A DNA stretch of 64,000 bases. It comes from Skermania sp. ID1734. Lineage in GTDB: Bacteria > Actinomycetota > Actinomycetes > Mycobacteriales > Mycobacteriaceae. Position numbers and translations under genes: made by a program. The notes under the pieces were generated by a model. That model did no database searches. It had not been told where the DNA came from and was given only the letters and a program-made list of their open reading frames with translations. Location of the stretch: the NCBI RefSeq assembly GCF_007489285.1, contig NZ_VLIY01000011.1, positions 62,001 to 126,000 on the forward strand, read 5' to 3'. Shown here piece by piece: positions 44,266-53,747 of the stretch (position 1 is its first letter; the number at the start of each line of letters is the position of its first letter).

Positions 44266-45984
44266 ATGCGCGCCGATGCGATAGTTCTCGCCGGAGGCCG
44301 GGCCAGCCGGATGGGCGGGGTGGACAAGCCGAACGTCGTCGTGGGCGGTCGCACCATGCTGCGCGCCGCGCTCGATGCCGTCGGCGGTTGCGAACGGGTG
44401 GTGGTGGTCGGGCCGCATCGGGCCGAGCTCGACGCGAAATACCTGCAGACGCAGGAGGTTCCGGCGGGGGCGGGTCCAGTGTCCGCGATCCTGGCCGCGT
44501 CGAAAGTACTGGGCTCCGACGGCCCCGAACACGTCGTCGTGCTGGCCGCGGACCTGCCCTTCCTCGACTCCGCCGCCCTCGATCAACTGTTCACTCATTG
44601 TCAAGATCATTGCCTGGACGCGGTTTTCGCGGTCGACGATGCCGGGCGTCCGCAATATCTGGTCGGGGTGTGGCGCCGCAAGGCTCTGTTCGACCGTATC
44701 GACGGCCTTGAATCGGCGGAGAACCAGCCGATGCGGGTGCTCGTTCCCGAAGCTACCGACACTGTTCCGATTACCGGGACCGCCGACTGCGACACTGCGG
44801 CCGACGTGGCGCGCGCCAACCAAGCCGTCGCACTGGATCTTGCGTCGGCCCGGGAAGTACTGCGCACCAACATCACTGCATTGCCGCCACGACCGCGCTC
44901 GCTTAGCGACGCCATTGGTGCCGCCTTGGCCGAACCGGTTGTCGCAGCCGACGCCATGCCCCGCTTCGACGTTTCCGCCATGGACGGTTACGCCGTTGCC
45001 GGCGAGGGCCCGTGGACAGTTCGCGCGGACGTTGGCTATGCCGGCGGTGCCCGGCCGCAAGGAATGGAACCGGGAGAGGCCGTCCGGATCGCCACCGGTG
45101 CCCACATTCCGGAGGGGGCGTCAGCAGTACTCCGAGATGAATTCGTCAAGCGCGATGGCGATACTCTGCGGCGTTTGCCGGACGCGCCCGACCGTGACGA
45201 CATCCGGCGGCGCGGATCCGAGCTGGAACTAGGCGCGCAAGTGGCGCAACCGAATACGCGCGTCGACGCCGCGCTGGTGTCGACCGCGGCCAGCGTCGAG
45301 GTAACCACGGCCACCGTGCGCGGACCCGTACACGCGCACGTGGTGCTGACCGGTGACGAGATCCGCCGCGACGGACCGCTCCGTCCCGGTCAGACCCGAG
45401 ACTCCCTTGGGCCGGTGCTTCCCGATTTCTTGCGCCAGTGTGGAATTCGGACGGAAACGACCGCACATTTGCGCGATACGCCGCACGGCTTCGATGACGT
45501 ACTCACTGGACCGCAGGGATCGGAGTTGCTCGTCATCGTCGGGGCGACGGGCGGCGGCGCGGCCGATCAACTGCGTGCGGCGCTGAGCCGCTGCGGTGCT
45601 CGACTCCTCGTGCAGCGCTTACGGTGTCGCCCCGGCGGGTCGACGGTGGTAGCCGAACTCACCGACGGACGGATCGTGCTCGGCCTTCCCGGCAACCCAT
45701 TCGCTGCCGTCGCGGTTTTGTGTGCGCTCGCCCCGGCAATCGTCGAAGGGCTGACTCGTCGCGCGCCGGAACCGGCGCTCACCGGAGCGCTTCGCAATGC
45801 CGGCGACGTAGCCGCGCAGGTGAGCCGGTTCGCACCCGCCACGCTGCGCGAGGACGGGACCTGGATCGCCGCGGCCGACGTCCGAACCGCCCACCTGGGC
45901 AGCATGATCGGGGCCCGTGCCCTGGCAGTGGTGAACCCGGGCGCAAAAGACGGCGACCGCGTCGAATTGCTGCCGTTGCCGTGA
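44266..45984 (+). CDS. MobA-MoeA fusion for molybdenum cofactor maturation
   Basis: This 572-residue protein joins two Moco enzymes. Residues 1-about 190 are a MobA-type nucleotidyltransferase (IVLAGGRASRMGGVDKPNV, later VVLAADLPFLDS) that links GMP to the cofactor. Residues about 200-572 are MoeA, which inserts molybdate (RFDVSAMDGYAV, the VVLTGDE loop, and LGLPGNPFAAV near residue 470). These steps are normally separate proteins. The gene sits just before narGHJI, whose NarG needs the finished cofactor. No ribosome binding site is obvious. Confidence 0.9.
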   Translation: MRADAIVLAGGRASRMGGVDKPNVVVGGRTMLRAALDAVGGCERVVVVGPHRAELDAKYLQTQEVPAGAGPVSAILAASKVLGSDGPEHVVVLAADLPFLDSAALDQLFTHCQDHCLDAVFAVDDAGRPQYLVGVWRRKALFDRIDGLESAENQPMRVLVPEATDTVPITGTADCDTAADVARANQAVALDLASAREVLRTNITALPPRPRSLSDAIGAALAEPVVAADAMPRFDVSAMDGYAVAGEGPWTVRADVGYAGGARPQGMEPGEAVRIATGAHIPEGASAVLRDEFVKRDGDTLRRLPDAPDRDDIRRRGSELELGAQVAQPNTRVDAALVSTAASVEVTTATVRGPVHAHVVLTGDEIRRDGPLRPGQTRDSLGPVLPDFLRQCGIRTETTAHLRDTPHGFDDVLTGPQGSELLVIVGATGGGAADQLRAALSRCGARLLVQRLRCRPGGSTVVAELTDGRIVLGLPGNPFAAVAVLCALAPAIVEGLTRRAPEPALTGALRNAGDVAAQVSRFAPATLREDGTWIAAADVRTAHLGSMIGARALAVVNPGAKDGDRVELLPLP

Positions 45985-46275
45985 CGGCAAATGTAAAGAT
46001 TTGTAAATCGGGAAAGAACTAGCCGTTTCGGAATGTTCACTCGGCGGCGATTCAAGCGCTGTCAGGTCCGCGGTCCGGCCCGGTTCCCCGAGCCTTTACC
46101 CAGGTAATCCGACATGTTTGTGCCGCGTGCCACAGGTGTGCGGTGACCACCGGATTTCTGCGTCCTCACCGCCGCGCCAGTGCGTGTGTGAGATGACGGT
46201 CGAAGGATTTTGGCCGCACCTGCCAGCCCCATACAGTCGGCGCAACTCACTAGCCGATAGCAGGAAGGAGGCGTC
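45985..46275. other. Intergenic region upstream of narG
   Basis: This is a 291-base gap containing the presumed narGHJI promoter. A small symmetric AT-rich site GATTTGTAAATC (45998-46009) stands out from the GC-rich surroundings. The narG GTG is preceded by AAGGAGG. I could not place a convincing -10/-35 pair or a CRP, Fnr or DosR site by eye. Confidence 0.4.
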
Positions 46276-49200
46276 GTGGTCGAGATCTCGTCCGGTCCAG
46301 ACCTGGCTGAGTCCCTGTTGCGCCTGGGAAAGTACTTCCACACCGGCGAGGTGTCCGCCGATCACCGCACCCTGCACAAGATCGGTGGCCGCTCGGCCGA
46401 CGACTTCTACCGGGACCGCTGGGCCCACGACAAGGTGGTGCGCTCCACGCACGGCGTCAACTGCACCGGATCGTGCTCGTGGAAGATCTACGTCAAAGAC
46501 GGTGTGATCACCTGGGAATCGCAACAGACCGACTATCCATCGGTGGGCGCGGACAAGCCCGAGTACGAGCCACGCGGCTGTCCGCGCGGTGCCTCGTTTT
46601 CCTGGTACACCTATTCCCCTGCGCGCGTGCGCTATCCGTACGTCCGCGGCGCACTCATCGAGATGTACCGAGACGCCAAACAGCGGTTGAAGGATCCCGT
46701 GCTGGCGTGGGCGGATATCGTCGATGACCCGGAAAAGTCGCGTCGTTACAAGTCACAACGCGGCAAGGGCGGGTTCGTGCGCGCCGAATGGTGGGAGGCG
46801 GCCGAGATCGCCGCCGCGGCTCACGTCCACACGATCAAGAAGTACGGACCCGACCGCGTCTTCGGGTTCTCGCCGATTCCGGCGATGTCGATGGTGAGTC
46901 ACTCCGTTGGCGCCCGGTTCATTTCGCTGATCGGCGGGTCGATGCTGTCGTTCTACGACTGGTACGCCGACCTCCCGGTCGCCTCACCCCAGGTGTTCGG
47001 CGACCAGACCGACGTGCCCGAGTCGGCCGACTGGTTCGACGCCGGTTACCTGATCATGTGGGGTTCCAACGTCCCGGTGACCCGGACTCCGGACGCGCAC
47101 TACATGACCGAGGCCCGCTACCGCGGTCAGAAGGTGGTCGTGGTCTCTCCCGACTACGCAGACAACACCAAGTTTGCCGACGAGTGGCTGCCCGCGCGCC
47201 CCGGAACCGATGCGGCACTGGCCATGTCGATGGGTCACGTGATTCTCAAAGAGTTCTTCGTCGATCGGCAGACGCCGTACTTCAGTGACTACGTCAAGAA
47301 ATATACCGATCTGCCGTTCCTGGTCACGCTGACCGAACGCGACGGACGGTACGTGCCGGGCAAGTTCCTTACGGCCGCGGACCTGGGCGACAAATCTGAA
47401 GCGGCAGAGTCGAAAACGGTACTGCTGGATTCGCATGGCAAACCGGTCGTTCCCAATGGCTCGCTCGGGCACCGGTTTGCCGCCTCGGGCGAGGGTAAGT
47501 GGAACCTCGACCTCGAAGGCGTCGACCCACTGCTGACGTTGGGCACCGCCGACCCTGTGGAGGTCGCGCTGCCCCGCTTCGACACCCCGGGCGTACTGCG
47601 TCGCGGCGTGCCGACGAAACGCGTTGGCGATCATCTGGTTACCACGGTGTTCGATCTGCTGCTGGCACAGTACGGCGTCGGCCGCGACGGGCTGCCGGGC
47701 GACTGGCCGACCGGATACGACGACGCCACCAATCCCTACACCCCAGCCTGGCAGGAACCGATCACCGGCGTCCCGGCCGCCAAGGCCGAGCGGATCGCTC
47801 GCGAATTCGCCGACAACGCAGAGCGTTCCAAGGGTCGGTCGATGATCCTCATGGGCGCCGGCACCAACCACTGGTTCCACTCCGACCAGATCTACCGGTC
47901 GTTCTTCACGCTCACGCTGTTGACCGGGTGCCAGGGCGTAAATGGCGGGGGCTGGGCGCACTACGTCGGCCAGGAGAAGTGCCGTCCGGTAACCGGCTGG
48001 GCCACTTTGGCTTACGCGCTGGACTGGCAGCGGCCACCGCGCCAGATGCAGGGCACCCTGTTCTTCTACCTGGCCAGCGACCAGTGGCGCTATGACCCGT
48101 TCACGTCCGAAACCATGGCATCGCCGCTGGCCCAGGGACGGTTCGCCGGGCGCACCGCGGCCGACAACATCGCGCTGGCCAGCCGACTCGGGTGGATGCC
48201 CAGCTACCCCACGTTGAACCGCAACCCGCTGGATTTGGCCGACGAGGCAAAGCGGCTGGGTAAGGATCCGGCAGCGCACGTGGTGGACGGTCTCAAAACC
48301 GGTCATCTGCGCTTTGCCTGCGAGGATCCCGATGCACCGGAAAACTTTCCGCGAGTTCTCACGGTGTGGCGATCCAACCTGCTGGGCTCCTCGGCCAAGG
48401 GCAACGAGTACTTCCTGCGGCACCTGTTGGGCACCGACTCACACGTGCAAGCCAGCGACAGCAAGGGGATTCGCCCCAAGGAGGTGCGCTGGCGCGAGGA
48501 CGCTCCGATCGGCAAGTTGGACCTGTTGCTATCCCTCGACTTTCGCAACACCAGCACCACGCTGTTCTCCGACATCGTGCTGCCCGCGGCCACCTGGTAC
48601 GAGAAGCATGACCTGTCGAGCACCGACATGCACCCCTTCGTGCACGCCTTCTCCCCCGCGATCTCGCCGCCGTGGGAGACCAAGACCGACTTCGAGGCAT
48701 TCCACCGCATCGCCCGCGGATTCTCCTGGCTGGCCGAAAAGCACCTGGGCACCCGCGAAGACATCGTGAGCGTGCCGTTGCAGCACGACACCGCCGACGC
48801 GCTCGCGCAGCCACACGGGAGGGTGCTGGACTGGAAAGCCGGTGAGTGCGAACCTGTCCCGGGCAAGACGATGCCACGGTTGGTGACGGTCGAACGCGAC
48901 TACCCGGCCGTGGGCGCCAAGATGGCTGCGCTAGGGCCGATGGTGGAGAAGGTCGGTCTCACCACCAAGGGCGTCACGGTTCATCCGGACGCCGAAGTGG
49001 ACTACCTCTGCGGCGTCAACGGTGTCGTCGGCAGTGGGGTTGCTGCGGGCCGGCCGTCGCTGGCGAAGGACACGTATGCTGCCGAAGCTATTCTGGCGCT
49101 GTCCGGGACCACGAACGGCCGGCTCGCGGTAGAGGGCTTCGAGGCGCTGGAACGGCGCACCGGCACCGAGCTGGCCGACCTGGCGCGCGAGCACGAGGGC

Positions 49201-50001
49201 AAGCGAATCACCTTCGCCGACACCCAGGCTCGTCCGGTTCCGGTGATCACGTCGCCGGAATGGTCCGGCAGCGAGACCGGCGGCCGGCGGTATTCGCCCT
49301 TCACCATCAACACCGAGCGCCTCAAGCCGTGGCACACGCTCACCGGCCGCCAGCACTTCTACCTCGACCACGACTGGATGGCCGAACTCGGCGAGCAGCT
49401 TCCGGTTTTCCGGCCACCGCTGGACATGACCGCGCTGTTCAACGAACCGGGCGTGGGCGACACCAGCACCGGCGGGGTCACCGTGCGCTATCTGACGCCG
49501 CACTCGAAGTGGTCAATCCACTCGGCCTATCAGGACAACCTCTACATGCTGACGCTGTCCCGTGGTGGACAGGCGATCTGGATGTCGGAGGTCGATGCCG
49601 CCAAGATCGGCGTCAAAGACAACGACTGGATCGAGGCGGTCAACCGCAACGGCATCGTCGTTGCCCGCGCGATCGTGAGCCACCGGATGCCCGAGGGCAC
49701 CGTGTTCATGTATCACGCACAAGATAAAACAGTGGCGGTTCCCCGCACTGAGACTGTGCTCAATGGGGCCGACCCTGCAAGCAGGTCGGCCGCGCTAGTT
49801 GGGGCCGACCCTGCAAGCAGGTCGGCCGCCGGCAAACGGGGCGGCATCCACAACGCGCTCACCCGCATCATGATCAAGCCGTCGCACCTCATCGGCGGCT
49901 ACGCGCAGCAGTCTTTTGCGCTGAACTACCACGGCCCCACGGGAAATCAGCGCGACGAGGTCACCACCATTCGTCGTCGTTCGCAGGAGGTGGAGTACTA
50001 G
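46276..50001 (+). CDS. narG: Respiratory nitrate reductase alpha subunit
   Basis: This 1241-residue membrane-bound nitrate reductase catalytic subunit reduces nitrate with a molybdopterin cofactor. It has the N-terminal iron-sulfur region HGVNCTGSCSWKIYVKDG (near residue 60), the Moco-coordinating region with TPDAHYMTEARYRGQKV, and conserved blocks such as MILMGAGTNHWFHSDQ and HWLDY-like C-terminal sequences. Near the C-terminus (about residues 1164-1185) an in-frame double palindromic insertion is present between VPRTETVLN and GKRGGIHN. GTG 46276 has AAGGAGG upstream. It overlaps narH by one base. Confidence 0.96.
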   Translation: MVEISSGPDLAESLLRLGKYFHTGEVSADHRTLHKIGGRSADDFYRDRWAHDKVVRSTHGVNCTGSCSWKIYVKDGVITWESQQTDYPSVGADKPEYEPRGCPRGASFSWYTYSPARVRYPYVRGALIEMYRDAKQRLKDPVLAWADIVDDPEKSRRYKSQRGKGGFVRAEWWEAAEIAAAAHVHTIKKYGPDRVFGFSPIPAMSMVSHSVGARFISLIGGSMLSFYDWYADLPVASPQVFGDQTDVPESADWFDAGYLIMWGSNVPVTRTPDAHYMTEARYRGQKVVVVSPDYADNTKFADEWLPARPGTDAALAMSMGHVILKEFFVDRQTPYFSDYVKKYTDLPFLVTLTERDGRYVPGKFLTAADLGDKSEAAESKTVLLDSHGKPVVPNGSLGHRFAASGEGKWNLDLEGVDPLLTLGTADPVEVALPRFDTPGVLRRGVPTKRVGDHLVTTVFDLLLAQYGVGRDGLPGDWPTGYDDATNPYTPAWQEPITGVPAAKAERIAREFADNAERSKGRSMILMGAGTNHWFHSDQIYRSFFTLTLLTGCQGVNGGGWAHYVGQEKCRPVTGWATLAYALDWQRPPRQMQGTLFFYLASDQWRYDPFTSETMASPLAQGRFAGRTAADNIALASRLGWMPSYPTLNRNPLDLADEAKRLGKDPAAHVVDGLKTGHLRFACEDPDAPENFPRVLTVWRSNLLGSSAKGNEYFLRHLLGTDSHVQASDSKGIRPKEVRWREDAPIGKLDLLLSLDFRNTSTTLFSDIVLPAATWYEKHDLSSTDMHPFVHAFSPAISPPWETKTDFEAFHRIARGFSWLAEKHLGTREDIVSVPLQHDTADALAQPHGRVLDWKAGECEPVPGKTMPRLVTVERDYPAVGAKMAALGPMVEKVGLTTKGVTVHPDAEVDYLCGVNGVVGSGVAAGRPSLAKDTYAAEAILALSGTTNGRLAVEGFEALERRTGTELADLAREHEGKRITFADTQARPVPVITSPEWSGSETGGRRYSPFTINTERLKPWHTLTGRQHFYLDHDWMAELGEQLPVFRPPLDMTALFNEPGVGDTSTGGVTVRYLTPHSKWSIHSAYQDNLYMLTLSRGGQAIWMSEVDAAKIGVKDNDWIEAVNRNGIVVARAIVSHRMPEGTVFMYHAQDKTVAVPRTETVLNGADPASRSAALVGADPASRSAAGKRGGIHNALTRIMIKPSHLIGGYAQQSFALNYHGPTGNQRDEVTTIRRRSQEVEY
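49764..49829 (+). repeat. In-frame tandem palindromic repeat inside narG
   Basis: A 30-base unit (49764-49793) is repeated exactly at 49800-49829 (period 36). Each unit forms a hairpin: GGCCGACC (first copy 49767-49774) pairs with GGTCGGCC (49784-49791), and the inner TGC/GCA extends the stem. It is translated as GADPASRSAA twice. NarG from other bacteria passes directly from the TET-like segment to GKRGGIHN, so this looks like an inserted mobile palindromic element that kept the frame. Confidence 0.85.
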
Positions 50002-51590
50002 TGCGTGTGATGGCTCAGCTGGCCATGGTCATGAACCTGGACAAATGCATCGGTTGCCACACCTGCAGCGTCACCTGCAAGCAGGCCTGGACCAACCGCG
50101 GCGGCGTGGAATACGTCTGGTTCAACAACGTGGAAACCCGTCCGGGACAAGGCTATCCCCGCCAATACCAGGACCAGGAGCGTTGGAAGGGCGGCTGGAC
50201 GCTGAACAAGCGCGGCAAGCTCACCTTGCGCACCGGGTCGCGTTTCAGGCGGCTGCTCAACATCTTCGCCAATCCCGACCTGCCGACTGTCTCCGACTAT
50301 TACGACCCGTGGACCTACGACTATCAGAACCTGCTCGCCTCGCCACTGACCGATACGACACCGACCGCCAAGCCGAAATCGCTGATCACCGGGGAAGACG
50401 CCAAGATCACCTGGGGAGCCAACTGGGACGACGACCTCGGCGGCGGACCGGAGCAGGTCAGTCGAGACCCATTGCTGGCCAAGGTCTCCGCGGAGGTCAA
50501 GCTCGAGTTCGAGCAGACCTTCATGTTCTACCTGCCGCGCATCTGCGAACACTGCCTCAACCCCGCCTGCGCGGCGTCGTGCCCGTCCGGCGCGATCTAC
50601 AAGCGCAGCGAGGACGGCATCGTGCTGGTCGATCAGGACCGCTGCCGCGGCTGGCGCCAATGCGTCACCGGTTGCCCGTACAAGAAGATCTATTTCAATC
50701 ACAAGACGGGCAAGGCCGAGAAGTGCACCTTCTGCTATCCGCGCGTGGAGGTGGGCATTCCGACGGTGTGCTCCGAAACGTGCGTCGGCCGACTGCGCTA
50801 CATCGGCGTGATGCTGTACGACGCCGACGCCGTGCTCGACGCGGCGTCTGTCAAGGACGACAAGGATCTGTACGCCTCCCAGCTCGGTGTCTTCCTCAAT
50901 CCACACGACCCCCGGGTGGTCGCCGAGGCCGAGCGCGCCGGCATTTCCAGCGAATGGATTGAGGCGGCACAGAATTCACCGGTTTACAAGTTGATCGTCG
51001 ACTATCAGTTGGCACTGCCGCTGCATCCGGAATACCGGACCATGCCGATGGTCTGGTACGTCCCGCCACTGTCGCCCGTCGTCGATGCCCTGACCACAAC
51101 CGGTCATGATGGCGAGAACGCCGGAAACCTGTTCGGCGCCATCGACGCGTTGCGCATTCCCACCGAGTACCTGGCCGAACTGTTCACCGCGGGCGATGTG
51201 GGCCCGGTGCGGGCATCGCTGCAGCGCCTCGCCGCCATGCGTGCACACATGCGCTCGATCAACCTGGCGGAGCTCCCGGACCCGGCTATCGCCGAATCGG
51301 TGCGGCTGACCCCGGCCGAAATCGAGGCCATGTACCGACTGCTCGCGATCGCGAAATATCAAGACCGCTACGTCATCCCGAGCGGGGCCGGCTCGGACGC
51401 GCATCGTCTGGACGCACTCGCCACCGGCTGCAGCCTGGAGGGTGACGGCGGGCCGGGGATGACGGCGTTCGACGCGATGGCCGAAAAATTCCACCTCACC
51501 GACAGCAACGGGGCGGCACCGGAAGAGAAGTCGGCCCGGATCAACCTGCTGAACTGGGATGGGCAGAGCACGGCAGGACTGGTGCCATGA
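50001..51590 (+). CDS. narH: Respiratory nitrate reductase beta subunit
   Basis: This 529-residue electron-transfer subunit carries four cysteine clusters: CIGCHTCSVTC, CEHCLNPACAASC, CRGWRQCVTGC (the Trp is normal for the NarH [3Fe-4S] type) and CTFCYPRVEVGIPTVC with CSETC. They carry electrons from NarI heme to NarG. GTG 50001 shares a base with the narG stop, with AGGAGG ten bases ahead; an ATG nine bases later is a second possible start. It is part of narGHJI. Confidence 0.96.
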   Translation: MRVMAQLAMVMNLDKCIGCHTCSVTCKQAWTNRGGVEYVWFNNVETRPGQGYPRQYQDQERWKGGWTLNKRGKLTLRTGSRFRRLLNIFANPDLPTVSDYYDPWTYDYQNLLASPLTDTTPTAKPKSLITGEDAKITWGANWDDDLGGGPEQVSRDPLLAKVSAEVKLEFEQTFMFYLPRICEHCLNPACAASCPSGAIYKRSEDGIVLVDQDRCRGWRQCVTGCPYKKIYFNHKTGKAEKCTFCYPRVEVGIPTVCSETCVGRLRYIGVMLYDADAVLDAASVKDDKDLYASQLGVFLNPHDPRVVAEAERAGISSEWIEAAQNSPVYKLIVDYQLALPLHPEYRTMPMVWYVPPLSPVVDALTTTGHDGENAGNLFGAIDALRIPTEYLAELFTAGDVGPVRASLQRLAAMRAHMRSINLAELPDPAIAESVRLTPAEIEAMYRLLAIAKYQDRYVIPSGAGSDAHRLDALATGCSLEGDGGPGMTAFDAMAEKFHLTDSNGAAPEEKSARINLLNWDGQSTAGLVP

Positions 51591-52195
51591 CGGACCGTCT
51601 GGTGTGGCGCATTGCCGCGCTGCTGCTCGACTATCCGAGCGAGTCCACGTTACAGCTCCGTCCCCAATTACGGGCCGCAGCAATCGATATCGACGCGCAT
51701 GGCCTCGTCGCCTTCCTTGATGCGACCGCGGGTATTCCACCGCTGGAGTTGGCCGCGCGATATGTGGAGACCTTCGACCAGCGTCGGCGCAGCTGCCTGC
51801 ACCTCACCTACTACGCCTATGGCGACACTCGCAAGCGCGGTATGGCGTTGCTGCGCTTCAAACATGCGTTTCGAGCCGCCGGTGTCACGGTCGGCGACGA
51901 GGAACTGCCCGATTTCCTACCGCTGGTCCTCGAATTCGCCGCGACCGTCGACTACCAGCAGGGCCGACGCCTACTCGGTGAGCACGTGCCGGTGCTGGAG
52001 CTGCTGCGACTCTCTTTGCGCGACAGTGGTTCCCCGTACGCTCACCTTCTCGATGCGGTGTGCTCGACCCTGCCGCCGGTGACCACCGCGGACCGCCGCA
52101 AGATCGCCGAACTCGCCGCGGCGGGGCCACCGGAGGAAGAGGTCGGCCTCGAGCCGTTTGCCATGGATCCCATCCTCACCGGAGGCCGCCGATGA
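51587..52195 (+). CDS. narJ: Nitrate reductase assembly chaperone
   Basis: NarJ is a 202-residue dedicated chaperone that holds NarG for molybdenum cofactor insertion; it is not part of the final complex. The TorD/NarJ pattern is clear: LLDYPSESTL at the start, FDQRRRSCLHLTYYAYGDTRKRG in the middle and PDFLPLVLEFAAT. The ATG overlaps the narH stop (ATGA), and the narJ stop overlaps narI. Confidence 0.93.
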   Translation: MTDRLVWRIAALLLDYPSESTLQLRPQLRAAAIDIDAHGLVAFLDATAGIPPLELAARYVETFDQRRRSCLHLTYYAYGDTRKRGMALLRFKHAFRAAGVTVGDEELPDFLPLVLEFAATVDYQQGRRLLGEHVPVLELLRLSLRDSGSPYAHLLDAVCSTLPPVTTADRRKIAELAAAGPPEEEVGLEPFAMDPILTGGRR

Positions 52196-52938
52196 ACAAC
52201 GTGGCATGGATGACGCTGCCCTACGTCGCCTTCACGTCCTTCTTGGTCGGGCATGTCTGGCGCTACCGCTACGACCAGTTCGGCTGGACCACGCGCTCGT
52301 CGCAGATCCACGAGAGCCGCCTGCTCAAGCTGGGCAGTCCGCTGTTTCACTTCGGCATGCTCGCGGTGATCGGGGGCCACGCGCTGGGCCTGCTGATCCC
52401 CGAGAGCTGGACAAGCTTCTTCGGCATCTCCGAGCACACCTACCACCTGATCTCGGTGACCGCCGGGTCCGTCTCCGGCGTCGCCGTCATCGCCGGCCTG
52501 GCGATCTTGGTCTACCGACGCGTCACCGTGCCTGCGGTGCGCCAGGCCACCAGTCGCAGCGACAAGATCATGTACGTGCTGTTGGCCGCCGCGCTGTTGA
52601 CCGGAATGTGGAACACGATGGGTACCAACCTGATCGCGGGCAGCTACGACTACCGCCAGACTGTGTCGCCATGGTTCCGCAGCCTGTTCAGCCTGCACCC
52701 GCAGCCGGAGCTGATGGTCGGCACGCCGCTGAGCTATCAGGTGCACGGACTGGTCGTGCTGGCACTGATCGCCATCTGGCCCTACACCCGCCTGGTGCAC
52801 ATGTTCAGCGCGCCGGTCGGGTACCTGGTGCGGCCGTATGTCGTCTACCGCAGCAAGGACCGCCAAAGCGCTGACCGCCGCTACGCCAAGGCGTGGGAGA
52901 CGCCGGTGGCGCCACCAGCGCGCAGTCGCTGGGTATAG
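52192..52938 (+). CDS. narI: Respiratory nitrate reductase gamma subunit
   Basis: This 248-residue membrane cytochrome b subunit oxidises menaquinol and passes electrons to NarH. It has five predicted helices and the heme-ligating histidines, including SPLFHFGMLAVIGGHALG and PLSYQVHGLVVLALIAIWPYTRLVH. The ATG overlaps the narJ stop (ATGA). It is followed by about 185 bases of spacer with a hairpin (53020-53048). Confidence 0.95.
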   Translation: MNNVAWMTLPYVAFTSFLVGHVWRYRYDQFGWTTRSSQIHESRLLKLGSPLFHFGMLAVIGGHALGLLIPESWTSFFGISEHTYHLISVTAGSVSGVAVIAGLAILVYRRVTVPAVRQATSRSDKIMYVLLAAALLTGMWNTMGTNLIAGSYDYRQTVSPWFRSLFSLHPQPELMVGTPLSYQVHGLVVLALIAIWPYTRLVHMFSAPVGYLVRPYVVYRSKDRQSADRRYAKAWETPVAPPARSRWV

Positions 52939-53019
52939 CCGACACCCTCGCACCCCACGTCCACGCGTGCACCCACGCAAGCGGGATCCCGCGAGCCGAG
53001 ACCCAAGACTGGACACTGA

Positions 53020-53048
53020 GTGCAATGGGGTCGACTAACCCCTTGCAC
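53020..53048. terminator. Hairpin after narI
   Basis: GTGCAATGGGGT (53020-53031) pairs with ACCCCTTGCAC (53038-53048), with one bulged base and a six-base loop. It stands in the narI to ABM-like gap. There is no T-run, so this is a candidate, possibly rho-assisted, end of narGHJI transcripts. Confidence 0.4.
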
Positions 53049-53124
53049 GCGCGCAGGGTGAGGAGCATCGTCATAAGCGTCCGGTGGCGCCGCCGGGGCG
53101 CTGCCCCGATCGGAGGGACTTTCC

Positions 53125-53745
53125 GTGTACGCACGCTCCACAACAGTCATCGCGCATCCGGGTTCCATCGACGCGGGTATCCGGTTTGTCGAATCGGAAG
53201 TCATGCCGATGCTCCGTGAAATGCCCGGCTGCATGGGCATGTCCATGATCGTCGACCGGCAGTCGCGCCGGTGCATCATCACCAGTTCCTGGCAGACCCT
53301 CGAAGACATGCGCGACAGTGATCGGCTCCTGAATCCGGTGCGCACCCGCGTTGCCGAGTCTCTCGGCGGCCGCCCGCAGGTCGATCAGTGGGAGATCGCG
53401 GCGCTGCACCGCAACCACCCGTCGCACAACGGCGCCTGTGTGCGGTCCACCTGGTTCCGCGTCGACCTGTCGACGCTCGACCGGGCCGTCGACATCTTCA
53501 AACTCGGATCGCTACCGGAACTCGAGAGACTCGACGGCTTCTGCAGCGCCAGCCTGCTCGTCGACCGAGACGAGGCCATCGCGGTGTCATCAGTGACCTA
53601 CGACTCCCGCGCCGATATGGAACGCACCCGCGGCGAAGCCGGAACGATCCGCGAGGCCGGCACCGCCGATGCGGGCGCCGAAGTGCTGGAGGTCTGCGAG
53701 TTCGATTTGGTGCTTGCTCACCTGCACGTGCCCGAACTGGTCTGA
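53125..53745 (+). CDS. Antibiotic-biosynthesis-monooxygenase-like protein (two ferredoxin-like halves)
   Basis: This 206-residue protein contains two related alpha/beta halves (about 1-100 and 105-206) of the dimeric ABM ferredoxin-like fold. The first has GCMGMSMIVDRQSRRCIITSSWQTLEDM; the second has GFCSASLLVDRDEAIAVSSVTYDSR. ABM proteins act without cofactor on quinone- or heme-like substrates, but the active site is not identifiable. The GTG start has GGAGGGA seven bases upstream. It follows narI but is separated by a hairpin. Confidence 0.75.
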   Translation: MYARSTTVIAHPGSIDAGIRFVESEVMPMLREMPGCMGMSMIVDRQSRRCIITSSWQTLEDMRDSDRLLNPVRTRVAESLGGRPQVDQWEIAALHRNHPSHNGACVRSTWFRVDLSTLDRAVDIFKLGSLPELERLDGFCSASLLVDRDEAIAVSSVTYDSRADMERTRGEAGTIREAGTADAGAEVLEVCEFDLVLAHLHVPELV

Positions 53746-53747
53746 TC

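Noticed and set aside
46180-46200. CRP/Fnr-type site (TGTGTGAGATGAC) upstream of narG
   Set aside because: The second half-site TCACA is missing at the required distance.
46984-48423. Long minus-strand open frame (479 codons) inside narG
   Set aside because: No recognisable motif and exactly opposite conserved narG coding sequence; codon-bias shadow.
53105-53120. DosR-like box (GGGACTT) before the ABM-like gene
   Set aside because: Only one half-site is present; the sequence is better explained as part of the ribosome binding region GGAGGGA.
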